Shown: positions 8,783 to 19,100 of the stretch, piece by piece
Layout: each line of letters opens with the position of its first letter
Numbering within the stretch: position 1 is the first letter of the stretch
From: CBDCWQ01 sp965223435
GTDB taxonomy: Bacteria; Myxococcota; Kuafuiibacteriia; Kuafuiibacteriales; Kuafuiibacteriaceae
Assembly: GCA_965223435.1 (NCBI GenBank)
Contig: CBDCWQ010000018.1
Span: 62,001-126,000, forward strand
Direction of reading: 5' to 3'
Length of the DNA: 64,000 nucleotides
The notes under the pieces: model-generated
What the model saw: the letters and a program-made list of their open reading frames with translations, nothing else
What the model was told of the DNA's origin: nothing
The model's database searches: none
Made by a program: the position numbers and the translations under genes

Positions 8783-10645
8783 TCAGGTCCCGTTGGGGCC
8801 GTTCATGATTTGCTGTGGCGTACCATCTTCCGGTTTTTCCATCACCTTGATCGTCTTTTTGACGCCGGGACCGCTTGGAGGCACCAGTTCAAGCTCATAG
8901 GTGCCGGGTTTGATTGCGATGGGGTTCGTCGGCGTCACCATACCCGTGGCGATCCGAAAACCGTTTTGATGGACGATAAAGGCCCGATGAAAGGGTGCTC
9001 CGTGGATTTGAATCATGCCTCCCTGCCCTAGCGGCCGGATCCCGCGCCCGCCTTCGCCGCCCAGAAGGGCCAGCGCCACCTGGGCCTGAATTTGTTTGTC
9101 TTGGTTCTTTTGGGCGTCGGCAATGGCCAGTAGGAGGCCGTGGATGCGCGGGTCAAACGGGTTGATCCCGATCGCCTGGTTGAGAGGCTCTTGTGCGTCC
9201 TCGGTTTTGCCCTGGCGGACCAGGACTTCGGCCAGGGTCACGTTGGGGCCCGACATGTGGGGCGTCCCCAAGATGGCCGCTCGTGCGGCAGTCTCGGCGG
9301 CACTGAGGTCGCCCGTTGCCAGGGCCACCATGGCCAGCTTGCCGCTGATCAAGGGTGATTTGGTTTCGGCGTAGGCTTTTTCGAGCTCCCGCTGTGCCGC
9401 TTTGATTCGGCCGCGGGCGTAGAGCAGATCTGCGGCTCGGGCAAAACGGCGCCCCTTTTTGCTCAGCCCGTGCAGTTGGTCGTCTGGGGTTTCGGGGCGG
9501 TCCTTGATCACCAGCTTGCGCTCGCCCTTCACGGGGGCATTGGACTTGGGTACTTTGATGGGACGGGTTTTGAGGGTGGCCATCCACTTTTTCGAGAGTT
9601 TCTTGAGCGACATGCCGTGTACGGCAGCGATCGCTTCGCTGTCGCTTTTTCCGTCGGCCATAAGCCGGAAAACTTGGCGCATGCCTTCCCAGCCCTTGCG
9701 CTTCACCAAAAATTCAATGAACGTGAACACCTCTGAAAAGGCAAGACTCGTTTCTTCTTGGCTTTTGAGCTTGGCCATCGAGGGGTGCATCTTTTCGAAG
9801 GGAATAAGACGATCTTCTTTGGCGGCCTTTTTGAGCGCTTTTTGCTGAGCCTCGGAAATGCCAAGACCTGGTTCATCGCGCCAAGCGGTCTCGACGTATT
9901 TTGCCACCCCCTCATGGAGCCAAATGGGCACGGTGTTTTTTGAGGCGCCTCCAATGATCAGGTGCGCCAGCTCGTGGGAAAGCGTATCTCGCCAGGAGTA
10001 TCCAAAAACAACCGCTCGTGGGCTGGTGATCATCAGCCGATTCCATCGGCAAAGGGCGATGGTTCCCGAGTTTTCGATTTCACTCTTGGTGAGGGTAGAC
10101 ACGGCAGCGAGCGTTTGCGCGGAGGGGTAAATCTCTAAAATGACCCGTGCCTTGGGTTTGAACCCGAGCAAGGTGCCAATCTTTTCTCGGGCTTTTTCGA
10201 GGGTCTCGGCGGCGTAGGGCACAAGCACCTTGTCTCGGCCTGCCGTGTGGCGAATCACAAAGTGCTCGCTGATGGATTCATCGTAACCCTGGGTTGCGGT
10301 GCGCGCCGCCTCTGCCATACGCGCGTTGAGCAGAAATTGCTCGGGAACGCCCATTTGTTGGGCCTGGTGGAAGAGGGTGACCGCGCCTGGGTAGTCGCCG
10401 AGGTGCATCTTCACATCGGCGACGAGGGCCACGGTCAGGGGATCTTCGGGCCGGTCCTGATGGAGCGCGGCCGCAATCCTTCGCGCTTCGTCGACTTGCC
10501 AGGTGCGAATCGCTTTGAATCCACGGATGGCTTGTTCGATGCTGGCATCCTGGGCGGTGTTGTCCGCAAACAGCGGTGGGGCTGCCGAGAAAACGGCCCA
10601 CGCGGCGAACAGGCCAGCCACCTTTGGGGGACTTCGGAGCTTCAT
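8783..10645 (-). CDS. Exported TPR-containing gluzincin-type metallopeptidase
   Basis: 620 residues with an N-terminal signal peptide (hydrophobic run ending PPLFA). TPR-like helices occupy about residues 35-110. A peptidase MA-like domain follows, with the zinc motif HELAH near residues 223-227 and WLHEGVAKYVET about 20 residues later supplying the third ligand Glu. More TPR-like repeats lie around 380-510 and a small beta-rich tail closes the protein. Its ATG directly abuts the stop codon of the upstream gene, so the two are co-translated. Substrate unknown; the operon context suggests processing or quality control linked to the envelope complex. It could be inactive, but the visible zinc ligands are intact. 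Confidence 0.75.
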   Translation of the reverse strand: MKLRSPPKVAGLFAAWAVFSAAPPLFADNTAQDASIEQAIRGFKAIRTWQVDEARRIAAALHQDRPEDPLTVALVADVKMHLGDYPGAVTLFHQAQQMGVPEQFLLNARMAEAARTATQGYDESISEHFVIRHTAGRDKVLVPYAAETLEKAREKIGTLLGFKPKARVILEIYPSAQTLAAVSTLTKSEIENSGTIALCRWNRLMITSPRAVVFGYSWRDTLSHELAHLIIGGASKNTVPIWLHEGVAKYVETAWRDEPGLGISEAQQKALKKAAKEDRLIPFEKMHPSMAKLKSQEETSLAFSEVFTFIEFLVKRKGWEGMRQVFRLMADGKSDSEAIAAVHGMSLKKLSKKWMATLKTRPIKVPKSNAPVKGERKLVIKDRPETPDDQLHGLSKKGRRFARAADLLYARGRIKAAQRELEKAYAETKSPLISGKLAMVALATGDLSAAETAARAAILGTPHMSGPNVTLAEVLVRQGKTEDAQEPLNQAIGINPFDPRIHGLLLAIADAQKNQDKQIQAQVALALLGGEGGRGIRPLGQGGMIQIHGAPFHRAFIVHQNGFRIATGMVTPTNPIAIKPGTYELELVPPSGPGVKKTIKVMEKPEDGTPQQIMNGPNGT

Positions 10646-13600
10646 CTACTTCACAAGCTCCTGGTAGTAGCGCCGGACAGCGTCGCGATAGGCTTCGACG
10701 GTTCCCTGTTTGGCGGCCTCAAGGATGTCTTCTCTGAATTCCGCGGGCGCCTTGTACTGCTCCGGCTTGGGGATCTCGACTTTGTCCATCGCGCGGGGAT
10801 CACGCCCGCCGTGTCGACCCCCCTTTCCGCGCTGCCCGCCGCCCGGTTTGCCAAACGGAAGGGGTACGCCCCCTCCCATGGGGCTTCCGCCGCCCCCGCC
10901 TTGGCCCATCTCCTGCAGCTGTTTTTGCATTTGTTTGAGCGCGTCCAGCGCCCGACGCTCTTGATTGAGGGCCGAAGGGGCGTCGCCCTTGCCGAGGCTT
11001 TGTTCTGCCTGCCCCATCGCTTCACCGGATTCTTGGGCCATGGATTTGATCTCGGGGCTGACCATGGGCAACTGCTCCGACAGCTTGTTGAGCTGCTGTT
11101 GTAGCTCTGAGGCCTTTTTCTTGAGTTTTGCCTGCTCCTTTTGGTGCCTTTCAAGGGTTCGTCGTTCTTTATCATTGAGCACCGATTGTGGAGTCGGCAT
11201 GATGTCTTTGAGGTCCTTCAGAACAGCCTCAAGTTGTGGTTTGGCTCCGTCTAGGGCTTTTTCCAGGCGCTCCGCGGAGCCCCGGCCCCCAAACGCCTCT
11301 CCGAAGCGTCGGGCGTATTGGCTCCGTCGTTTGGCATCTTTTTGAAGTCGCTCCATCTGCTGATCTGCGTGCTGGACCATTTCTTCGGCCGCTCCAAAAT
11401 CTTTGACTTTGAGGGCCCGAATACCGTCCTCAATGCGTTGTTCGGTGTGTTCATAGCGCTCTGATTCTGAGCTGTGGGTGCCGGGGCGGACTCCTTTGAG
11501 GTCTTTTTTGGCGGACTCAAGACGCTCTATCTGTTTGGCGACGAAGGTATCGGCGCTATCCAGTTGCGACTCCATGCGCTCCAGGACTTTTTTGGAGACT
11601 TGTTCTGTTTGCTTGGCCAGCCGTTGCTGTTCTTGTTCGAGATCGGTGAGGTTTTGCCACAGTTGGTCGGCCATTTGGGTGATTTCGCTGTACTCGCGTT
11701 TTCCGAGTTCTTGTCGGCCTCCTTGTAGTTCGGCCAACATGTTCTCGGTTTGCGCCAGCATTTGCTCCAGGGATTCCATGGCTGAATTGAGGTCACCTTC
11801 TTCGATCATTCGGTTGATCTCATCCATGTTGTTTTGGGTATCGCGTACCTTGAGGGCATCGGAATTGACAAAGTCTTGAGGGATGGACTTTTGGAGCTTC
11901 GCGAGTTCGCGCATCGTCTCTTGGACCCGGCGTTTGATGTCTTGAATGCTCTCGGCGATCTGCTTTCGTTTTTCTTCGTTGGGGGCGTTTTTGTAGGCTT
12001 CAAGGGCTTCTTTGAGCGCTTTTTGCTCTTCGCGGAGTTCTTTGGCGAGGGATTCGGCGTCCATCAGGTGCTGGTCGTGGAGCAAGTCCGAAAGGTAGAC
12101 CACGTTTTTCTCAAGGGAAGAGACCATCTTGGCCTGGGTCCGTGCCACTGTCTTGGCGCGATGGGCATCGGGTCGCTTGGTCTGTCTCAGGCCCTGCCGG
12201 ACTCGGCTGAGGGCTCGACGCTTTTTTTGTGAGGTTCTTGAAAGCTGGACCCTGGCCTGTTCGAACGCTTCCGCGATCTGCGGGCGTCCGTGGGGGTCTT
12301 TACGAATGGCGGCGACGGTTTTTCGCAGAAGTCCGTCGGCGGTGCGCGCCCTGGTCACGATCCGTGTGGAGGTGTCTAGAAGCGTCTTGTAACGGGTGAG
12401 ATTCGACGTCGGCTGGAACTGAGACTCGAGGTTGTCTCCGAGAATATGGACAAGCTCGTCCAGCGAGCGTTCTTGCAGGGCGAGGACCTCTTGATGGTGG
12501 GCTTTTTTGGAGTACACCCGGAGCTCTCGGGTCTCGCTGGCGCCGAGCTTCGGACCGTTCACGGTGTCGTTGTCTTGGACCTCGAGGTAGTACGCGATGC
12601 GGTCGCCCGGCTTCAGCTCAAGTTTTGAGAGCTCAAGGGGGGCCTGGCCAGCATAAGTACGCTTGCCTCGCGTGGCGCTGTGAAAGGGAACGCGGCCTTC
12701 TCTGGAGGCGTCCATGACCCGCCAGACGAAGGTGACTTCGCCGAGTGCGAAGTCGTCTTCCGCTTGATAAGAGAAGGTGACCCGATCGTCCTCGTTGACC
12801 TCCAGGGGGCTTTCCTTGGGGGCCAGCAGGGTGATCTCCGGGGGGTCATCGAGTTCAAGTTGAATGTCATGCCCACGTCGTTCTTCGAGCTGCGCGTCGT
12901 CGGCGGTTTTGAGCAAAAAGCGGTATCGGCCTTTTCGAGAAACGACCAGGCGCGCTCGGAGCCGGCGGCCTTGGGCTTCGACGGCGATGCGTTCGGGTTG
13001 GCTGGTATGGCCTTCGCCATAGCTGAGAAGCAGGGTCGCCTGAACGATGGGTTGTTCGGCTTGCGTCTCGATGATGACTTCAGTGCCGGGGAGCGCTCGG
13101 ATATCGCCCGTGGGGCTGTCGAGGCTGATGGGCGGTCGTTCCGCGTACGCGGGAAAATGGTAGCTTAAGTGAAAGTCTCCCAGCCGGGGCTCTGGGGGGC
13201 GATTTTGCAGGCTGTGGTCCAGGCCGACCATGCGAAGCGCACCCCATGACCGCCGGAGGTGCTGCGGCGCCCACAACGCGAGGGCCAAGACGCCTGCGGC
13301 GGAGGCCAGGAGGGGAAGCAGCCAACGGGTGGCGCGGCGGTAGCTGTGACGTCGGACCGCCTGCCTTACTTTGATGGTCGAAATGCGTGCCCGGGCCGAC
13401 GCCACAGCGGCGTCGCTGAGACTTGGACTTTCGCCGAAACGGCCGCGATCTCGGTCCATTTCGAACGCGGAGCGAACCGCGACGGCGTGGGCCGGTCGGG
13501 GTTCACGGGCCTGGATGGCCTGATCGATCCATCCGGCCACGGTGGCTTCGTCGTTCACTTCGGTCCGGAAGCGGGTTCGTGCCCACCTCAAGACCAGCAC

Positions 13601-13813
13601 GGTCACGGTGACCAGGAGCGCCAATTCGATGAGGCCGGCCCAGCGGGTGGAAAGCCCGGCGCCGCCCGCGGCCGCCCCGAGCAGGAAGGTGAGGGCGCCT
13701 CCGGTCAGCAAGATCGCGGTCCCCTGGGCGAGCAATGCGCGTCGCAGCGTCTTTCGCGCTTGGCGGATCAGCCCCCGTAGCTCTTCGTGCGACGCTGTGC
13801 GCTCGGGCCCCAT
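10646..13813 (-). CDS. Large membrane-anchored coiled-coil protein (DUF4175-like)
   Basis: About 1055 residues from ATG 13813; the frame also opens at a TTG at 13861. Two hydrophobic helices lie in the first 80 residues and a third near 180-200. An extracytoplasmic beta-rich region follows, and then about 500 residues of charged heptad-rich sequence (Q, E, K and L repeats) predicted to be coiled coil. A Gly-rich linker (GGGGGSPMGGG and nearby) precedes a short conserved-looking C-terminal helix. It resembles the large DUF4175-type proteins found beside MoxR/DUF58/BatA genes. First gene of the operon, divergent from the ECF sigma gene across a region of about 230 bp. Probably a structural or scaffold component in the envelope. 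Confidence 0.65.
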   Translation of the reverse strand: MGPERTASHEELRGLIRQARKTLRRALLAQGTAILLTGGALTFLLGAAAGGAGLSTRWAGLIELALLVTVTVLVLRWARTRFRTEVNDEATVAGWIDQAIQAREPRPAHAVAVRSAFEMDRDRGRFGESPSLSDAAVASARARISTIKVRQAVRRHSYRRATRWLLPLLASAAGVLALALWAPQHLRRSWGALRMVGLDHSLQNRPPEPRLGDFHLSYHFPAYAERPPISLDSPTGDIRALPGTEVIIETQAEQPIVQATLLLSYGEGHTSQPERIAVEAQGRRLRARLVVSRKGRYRFLLKTADDAQLEERRGHDIQLELDDPPEITLLAPKESPLEVNEDDRVTFSYQAEDDFALGEVTFVWRVMDASREGRVPFHSATRGKRTYAGQAPLELSKLELKPGDRIAYYLEVQDNDTVNGPKLGASETRELRVYSKKAHHQEVLALQERSLDELVHILGDNLESQFQPTSNLTRYKTLLDTSTRIVTRARTADGLLRKTVAAIRKDPHGRPQIAEAFEQARVQLSRTSQKKRRALSRVRQGLRQTKRPDAHRAKTVARTQAKMVSSLEKNVVYLSDLLHDQHLMDAESLAKELREEQKALKEALEAYKNAPNEEKRKQIAESIQDIKRRVQETMRELAKLQKSIPQDFVNSDALKVRDTQNNMDEINRMIEEGDLNSAMESLEQMLAQTENMLAELQGGRQELGKREYSEITQMADQLWQNLTDLEQEQQRLAKQTEQVSKKVLERMESQLDSADTFVAKQIERLESAKKDLKGVRPGTHSSESERYEHTEQRIEDGIRALKVKDFGAAEEMVQHADQQMERLQKDAKRRSQYARRFGEAFGGRGSAERLEKALDGAKPQLEAVLKDLKDIMPTPQSVLNDKERRTLERHQKEQAKLKKKASELQQQLNKLSEQLPMVSPEIKSMAQESGEAMGQAEQSLGKGDAPSALNQERRALDALKQMQKQLQEMGQGGGGGSPMGGGVPLPFGKPGGGQRGKGGRHGGRDPRAMDKVEIPKPEQYKAPAEFREDILEAAKQGTVEAYRDAVRRYYQELVK

Positions 13814-13999
13814 CTGCTTTGACGATAGCACGGCGTGTAGTCTAACCAACCGCAGGCCCAAGCTCTTCCAGGACTCGGGCGCTTATTCCCACTTCTGTCG
13901 TTGTGGCCTACCCGCAGCGCCAACAATCTCATAGTTTACCCTATGTGGGCGTGCGAGCGCGCACACGTTTTTCCCGGCCGGGCGGAGTGGGCATCATTT

Positions 14000-14024
14000 G
14001 AACAAAGCCGAGTCGACACGCGTC
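14000..14024 (+). promoter_or_regulatory. Possible ECF-type promoter of the sigma factor gene
   Basis: GAAC at 14000-14003 and CGTC at 14021-14024 are separated by 17 bases, a spacing and composition seen in many ECF-dependent promoters (GAAC / CGTC-type). It lies just upstream of the ECF gene, which would fit autoregulation. This is pattern matching only. The 5' leader would be very short unless translation starts at the in-frame ATG at 14053. Confidence 0.3.
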
Positions 14025-14040
14025 GATTCTACAAGACGAG

Positions 14041-14718
14041 ATGGGGTTTTCGATGAAAAATGCACAGCGAGCGCAACCGACCAGTGAAAGTCGCGCGGCG
14101 GTGAACGCGCGAGACCGCGCTTGGGTTGCCGCGGCCAAAGCCGGCGACCGACGGGCTTTCGGCCATTTGGTCGAAGCCTACCAACAAAGGGTTTATGCTA
14201 TAGCCTTTGGTATTTTGCGGCAGCGTGACGACGCGTGGGACGTCGCCCAGGAGGCCTTCGTCAAAGCCTACCGCAGCCTCGATCGTTTTCAGGAGCAATC
14301 GGCGTTTTACACTTGGCTGTATCGAATTGTGTACAACCTGAGCATCGACGGCCTCCGTGATCGATTTCGTCGGTCAAGGGTGGATATGACCGAAGATCAC
14401 AAGATCGAGCAGGCCTTGCTCGACCAGGGGCGTTCGGTGCTCCAGGACCCGGGAAAAATGGTGGACCGCCGGGAGCTCAAAGAAGTGCTGCACTGCGCGA
14501 TGCTTAAGCTGTCGGACAAACACCGCGCCATTATTGTGCTCCGCGAGGTCCAGGCTTTGAGCTACGATGAAATGGCGGAGGTGCTTGGCATTTCGAAAGG
14601 AACGGTCATGAGTCGATTGTTCCACGCCCGAAAGAATCTTCAAGCACTGCTTCGTCCCTACGCGCGGGAGGGGAATGAAGTGCCTGGGAGCCTCAAACTC
14701 GCGCTGGAAGGCGTCTGA
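14041..14718 (+). CDS. ECF-type RNA polymerase sigma factor
   Basis: 225 residues. Sigma region 2 lies around residues 35-85, with the DDAWDVAQEAFVKAYRSL signature of ECF factors. Region 4, with a helix-turn-helix (LSYDEMAEVLGISKGTVMSR), lies around 177-196. Typical ECF length. A second possible ATG is at 14053. It is transcribed away from the Bat-like operon and followed 9 bp later by a small membrane protein gene that may encode its anti-sigma factor. Targets probably include genes for envelope functions, perhaps its own operon; this is inference. Confidence 0.9.
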   Translation: MGFSMKNAQRAQPTSESRAAVNARDRAWVAAAKAGDRRAFGHLVEAYQQRVYAIAFGILRQRDDAWDVAQEAFVKAYRSLDRFQEQSAFYTWLYRIVYNLSIDGLRDRFRRSRVDMTEDHKIEQALLDQGRSVLQDPGKMVDRRELKEVLHCAMLKLSDKHRAIIVLREVQALSYDEMAEVLGISKGTVMSRLFHARKNLQALLRPYAREGNEVPGSLKLALEGV

Positions 14719-14727
14719 GGTGTCGGC

Positions 14728-15273
14728 GTGATGGGACGAAAAAAAGGGCAAGACGGGGACACTGCGGTGCGAACGACGCTGCGGTCCGAGCTTGAAGCAG
14801 AGCTTGGTCGCCGGGAAGGCGCCTGGCCGTCGTTTACGGCGGCGGTGTTTCGGCAAATCGATGAGCAAGCGCTCTTGTGTTCGCGCATGGAGCTTGAAGA
14901 CCAGGCGATGGTTCGCCTTCAAGAAGAAGTAGACCTCGAGCTTCACGAGCTTGCGCCCGGATTTGAAGAAGCCTTTCGAGAAGGGGTCGAGCGGCGAATT
15001 TGGCGCTCGGCCCGAGACGCGCCAGGGTTCTTCGCGAAATTGAAGCACACGTTGTCCACCCATCTTGAGGGCCGCTGGCGTATGGGATGGGCGTGGGCCG
15101 GGGCTGGGGCGACGGCGCTCATGCTCGCGTTTTCGGTACCAGACGCATGGTTATCGACCCCAATGGAACGTGCCGTGGGGCAGGTGACGGTAGAGGACCT
15201 GAGTTTCGAAGGGACGGTGACGGTGGTGCCTAGAGAGGGTATGACGGTCGTTTGGTTGTCCCCTCCAGCGTAA
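14728..15273 (+). CDS. Single-pass membrane protein, possible anti-sigma factor
   Basis: 181 residues. A charged, helical N-terminal region of about 110 residues precedes one hydrophobic segment (WAWAGAGATALMLAFSV), then a short outer tail of about 45 residues. This topology and the position directly after an ECF sigma gene suit an anti-sigma factor, but I see no zinc-binding HxxxCxxC motif, so it would not be a ZAS-type protein. GTG 14728 has a GAGG sequence 7 bases upstream; ATG 14731 is the alternative. Function is inferred from context only. Confidence 0.5.
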   Translation: MMGRKKGQDGDTAVRTTLRSELEAELGRREGAWPSFTAAVFRQIDEQALLCSRMELEDQAMVRLQEEVDLELHELAPGFEEAFREGVERRIWRSARDAPGFFAKLKHTLSTHLEGRWRMGWAWAGAGATALMLAFSVPDAWLSTPMERAVGQVTVEDLSFEGTVTVVPREGMTVVWLSPPA

Positions 15274-15351
15274 TCCCAGGGTTCACTTCTTTTGCAACTG
15301 CGGCTTTCCAAAATCTCCTTTCGGGGTAGGCTGCAGAATCTAGGGGTGGGT

Positions 15352-15819
15352 ATGAGCCGTGGGCGCAATTTGATATTGGCGGTCTGTTTGTTGGGCAGTT
15401 CTTCGGCGTGGGCGGCGGATCCCAAGCCAAGGGTTTCAGTCCGTGTCGAGGTGCTTGTGGTCGAGGCTTCGCGCCAAGGGCAATCTTTTGACCCTCGGCT
15501 TCGGCACAAAGTGGCGCCCACGCTCAAAAGTGCAGGCTACAAGAGCGGCAAAGTGCTCGACGAGCGCACCACCCGCGTGCGTCCCGATGAGCCCGTCCGC
15601 CTTGGCATTCTTCGCCGGACCAAAAAGCCGCAAACCCTTGAAGTCACGTTGGTCAAGGTTCGTAAAGACAAGACCATTCAGCTGCGCATTCAGATCCCCG
15701 AGTCCAAGTTCAAGACCAAGACAGAGCACAAAAATGGTGGCACCTTCGCGGTGGCCATCCGCACCGAAGCCGACAAGGCCATTTTCTTGGCGATCACGCC
15801 GCGCCTCGGGGAACCATAG
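15352..15819 (+). CDS. Small exported protein of unknown function
   Basis: 155 residues from ATG 15352, with a clear Sec signal peptide (ILAVCLLGSSSAWAA). The mature part is about 130 residues of mixed beta-strand-like sequence rich in Lys and Arg, without recognisable motifs. The frame is open from 15292, but starting at 15352 puts the signal peptide at the N-terminus; GTG 15346 is also possible. It lies 78 bp after the possible anti-sigma gene and may be in the same transcription unit. I do not recognise a family. Confidence 0.65.
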   Translation: MSRGRNLILAVCLLGSSSAWAADPKPRVSVRVEVLVVEASRQGQSFDPRLRHKVAPTLKSAGYKSGKVLDERTTRVRPDEPVRLGILRRTKKPQTLEVTLVKVRKDKTIQLRIQIPESKFKTKTEHKNGGTFAVAIRTEADKAIFLAITPRLGEP

Positions 15820-15901
15820 CGGTCGTCACCCGGTCAGGGGAAAATAGGGCACTGACGTTCTGGCTGTGCGGCCTTGGAAACTGCCGCTCATCGAGGGGCC
15901 A

Positions 15902-15940
15902 AGAGCAAAGGTGGCTCTCTTTTGGGACAGTCCACTGTCC
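15902..15940. other. Two inverted repeats in the gap before the Cys-rich lipoprotein gene
   Basis: AGAGC...GCTCT at 15903-15919 is followed by CTTTT and may be a weak terminator for the upstream unit. The perfect 7-bp inverted repeat GGACAGT-CC-ACTGTCC at 15925-15940 could be an operator. The remaining approximately 170 bp up to 16116 shows no gene; a purine-rich ribosome site AAAGAGGAA precedes ATG 16117. Confidence 0.35.
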
Positions 15941-16116
15941 TTGGTGGGGGACGATCTTTACTCTAGAGAGTTGGCTGGACGCTAAAACATTGCAAAGACG
16001 CATAAGATCTTAGCGGCATGATTTGTGCACAAAGATGGAGCGCGCCGGAATTGCGCAATGGTCCAGGAGTGACGCGATCAGAAAGAGCGGGTCGAATATG
16101 AAAGAGGAATTATTTT

Positions 16117-19100
16117 ATGAGCAGGACAGCCATCACGTTTCGGACGTTTCTCCTTTTCATGTGGGCGGCGTTTTCGGCTTGCGAGTCAGGCAAGTCCGAC
16201 GTCCGACTCAGCAATGACGGGCCGGTTTTTGGGGATGGGGGACCTTTTTCACTATCTGCCTACTTGGACGTGAACCCGGACCGGACAGTACACGGTATTC
16301 GCCTGACCTGGAGCATCGCGTGCTGCGAAGTTGAGCGCTACCACGTTGAAAGGGCGGTCTCCAAAGATGGACCGTTTGCAAAGATCGCAGACTATCCGGC
16401 AGAGTCGCCCGAAGATCCTCAGGCCTTATTTACCCACACTACCTATCTTGACACCGATGGCTTGGTCACTGGGACCTCTTACTACTATCGAGTACGCGCA
16501 ACAAGCCTCGGTGCCTTCACCAAATACTCCAAAGTACAAGGAACAGAAAACGTTGTTTTCAACCGTGGTCCGGAGCTTCCCGCAACGATCGACGGTCAGA
16601 CCAGTTCCGTGCTTGCTCGTCTATCCCTCAACAATGGTGTCGCGAACGGTATAGAACTTTCGTGGGGCGTGTGGTGGGCCGACGTCGACATCCACCGAAT
16701 CGAGCGCGCCCTGGGTCCTGAGGGGCCCTTTGAAGAAATAGCCACGTTGTCCGATAGGCCAGAGGGGCCCTACGATTGGGCGGATCGCGTTCCCGCATTG
16801 GGCGGTAGGGCTGGATTTCGCCATACGGACACAAGCGATTTGATCGAAGGCGAGACCTACTACTACCGGATCTCCATCATCAGAGGCGAAGAGGAAGATC
16901 CGCCAAGCAAAGTTGTGGATGTACAATACGTTTCCGTTCCGCCACCTCAATTGTTGCAGGTAGTACCAAGACTATCCGACGATCTTGAGAAAGCGGCCAT
17001 TTTTGTCGACTTCGGATACCTGAACAGCGACGCAACCATTCACATTGAGTTCAAGTCCAGCACGGACGAGGTCTTTCAACGCGTCGCTTCACTTCAGGGG
17101 AACTCGGACTGGCTGCATGCACCGGTGGACCTTTCTTCAGAGCGTGTCCTTGCATATCGACTGCAAGCTGAGGTCAACGGCATTCTATCTGGGTACTCTT
17201 TGGAGAAGAGCGTGAGCCTCGGGAACCGCTCGTGTGTGTCTCCCGAACTCGACGAGGAACATTGCCCTGCCTTTTGCAACCTGGGATGCGAAGACGGACA
17301 GTGTGCCGCAAGCACATGCCCAGACATATGTAGTGGAGGATGTGAGGACAACACATGCACCGTCCTGTGTAATGGCAACGAATGCCGCGATCAAATCTTG
17401 ATGTGCCCAGAGGGAATGGACTGCAAATTCCTTTGTCTTGGCTTCTTATCGTGCGCCGATAGCACGCTGGTCTGCGGGTCCGAGGACGCCTGCGAACTTG
17501 AATGTGATGATTGCAGTGCCGACACATTGTTGTGTGGTTCCGGGCCTTGTCACACCCGGTGTCCAAGCTTCAGCGTAGACAAAGTAGACTGTGGAAGCTC
17601 AACGGACTGCAGCGTGGCTCCGAGCTGCGTAGCCACTGAGATCGTCCGAGAAGAAGGAGCGTCATCGGTTCGCTCTTGCCCTCCTGAGTGCACCGGTGGG
17701 TGCGACGGCGACGTTTGTATTTTTGATGGGCAACAAGGAAGTGGACTAAGAATGGATCGATTTGAATGCCCACAAGGGCGTCCCTGTCAGATTCGTTGTA
17801 CCGAAGAGAGCGAATGCCCATCCCAGATAGTATGCCCTACGGACGCGAGCTGTGAAGTGGCGTGCACTGGACCGAATCGGTGTCGAAATACCACGGTCTA
17901 TGCCTTCGATCCGGCCCAAACGGATCTGTGGTGTAGGAGCGGGGGAACCGAACCAAACTGTCCAGAAATCACCTTCGAGTGCGTGGAAAAACCTGTTCTC
18001 CGTGAACCGCCCAAAAGAGGCGTGGGCACTGAGCTCAGCTGTATCGGCTCACAGGCTGACTCGAATACTTGTCCTGGCCAATGTTCTGGTGGTTGTGCGG
18101 GCGGAGTATGCATCATAGATTGCCAGGGCGAGAAGGCTTGCGCAAAACAGGTCATCAGGTGCCCGCCGGGCATGCCGTGCGAATTTCGATGCAAGGATTG
18201 TTTTAAAAGCACCCTCATCTGCAGCCCGGAAGAAGAGTGCCGACTCGTAGCCGCCGACACCACCGTGGCTGCAACCCTTATTTGTGGAAACGGACCTTGC
18301 ACAACTACTTGTGCTGACTACGACGCTCCTTCTTTGGTGGATTGTTCCGGTTCCAGCCACTGCTCGGTTGAGGAAAGTTGCATTGGAACTACGATTACGC
18401 GCTCTCGAACGCCCACGTCGACCTCGGGGTGCCCTCCTGTTTGCAATGGCGGTTGCGATAATGGTGTCTGTTTCGTGAATTGTACAGACGAAGGCACTAC
18501 GACGGGATGCATAAACGAATCTTTTGATTGTCCCGTAGGTTTGTCTTGCTCACTTCTATGCGAGCCCTTGAGATGCAAGGATGTCAAGCTGACATGTCAA
18601 GATGGCCAAGAATGTTCCACGCATTGTGGGGCTGGGCGCTGGCCAAAAGAGCTCGACGAGATAGAAATAGAGGTACCGTCTTCACCTCCTACGCCAATTT
18701 CTGGCGACGGTATTCAGCTCTTGGGGCAAAGCCAACCACTGACCTGTGCTTTGCACGAAGAAATGTGCGGAGGCATGGCCATCGAACGCAAGCCCCCATC
18801 GGGTTCTCCAGAAGACGTATGCCCTTCGCTGTGCACGGGCGGCTGCCAAGACGGAGTGTGCAAAATTGCTTGTGATGGAACTACGGCTTGCCGAGACACC
18901 GTCATTCATTGTCCTGAGGGACGGCCTTGCAAAGTCGAGTGTGCTGGAACTGGCGCCTGTCAGGAAAGTTATCTTTCTTGTATTCCGGGGCAGCCGTGTC
19001 AAGTGGAGTGCACGGGAGCTGGTTCGTGCGTTGAGGCGACTATCGTTGGTTACAACCCGAGCCTCACACAGGTAACATGCCACGACGATGACAACTGCGC

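Noticed and set aside
7741..8808. Plus-strand ORF of 355 codons opposite the MoxR gene
   Set aside because: Opposite strand of a well-supported ATPase gene; its composition looks like reverse-complement coding.
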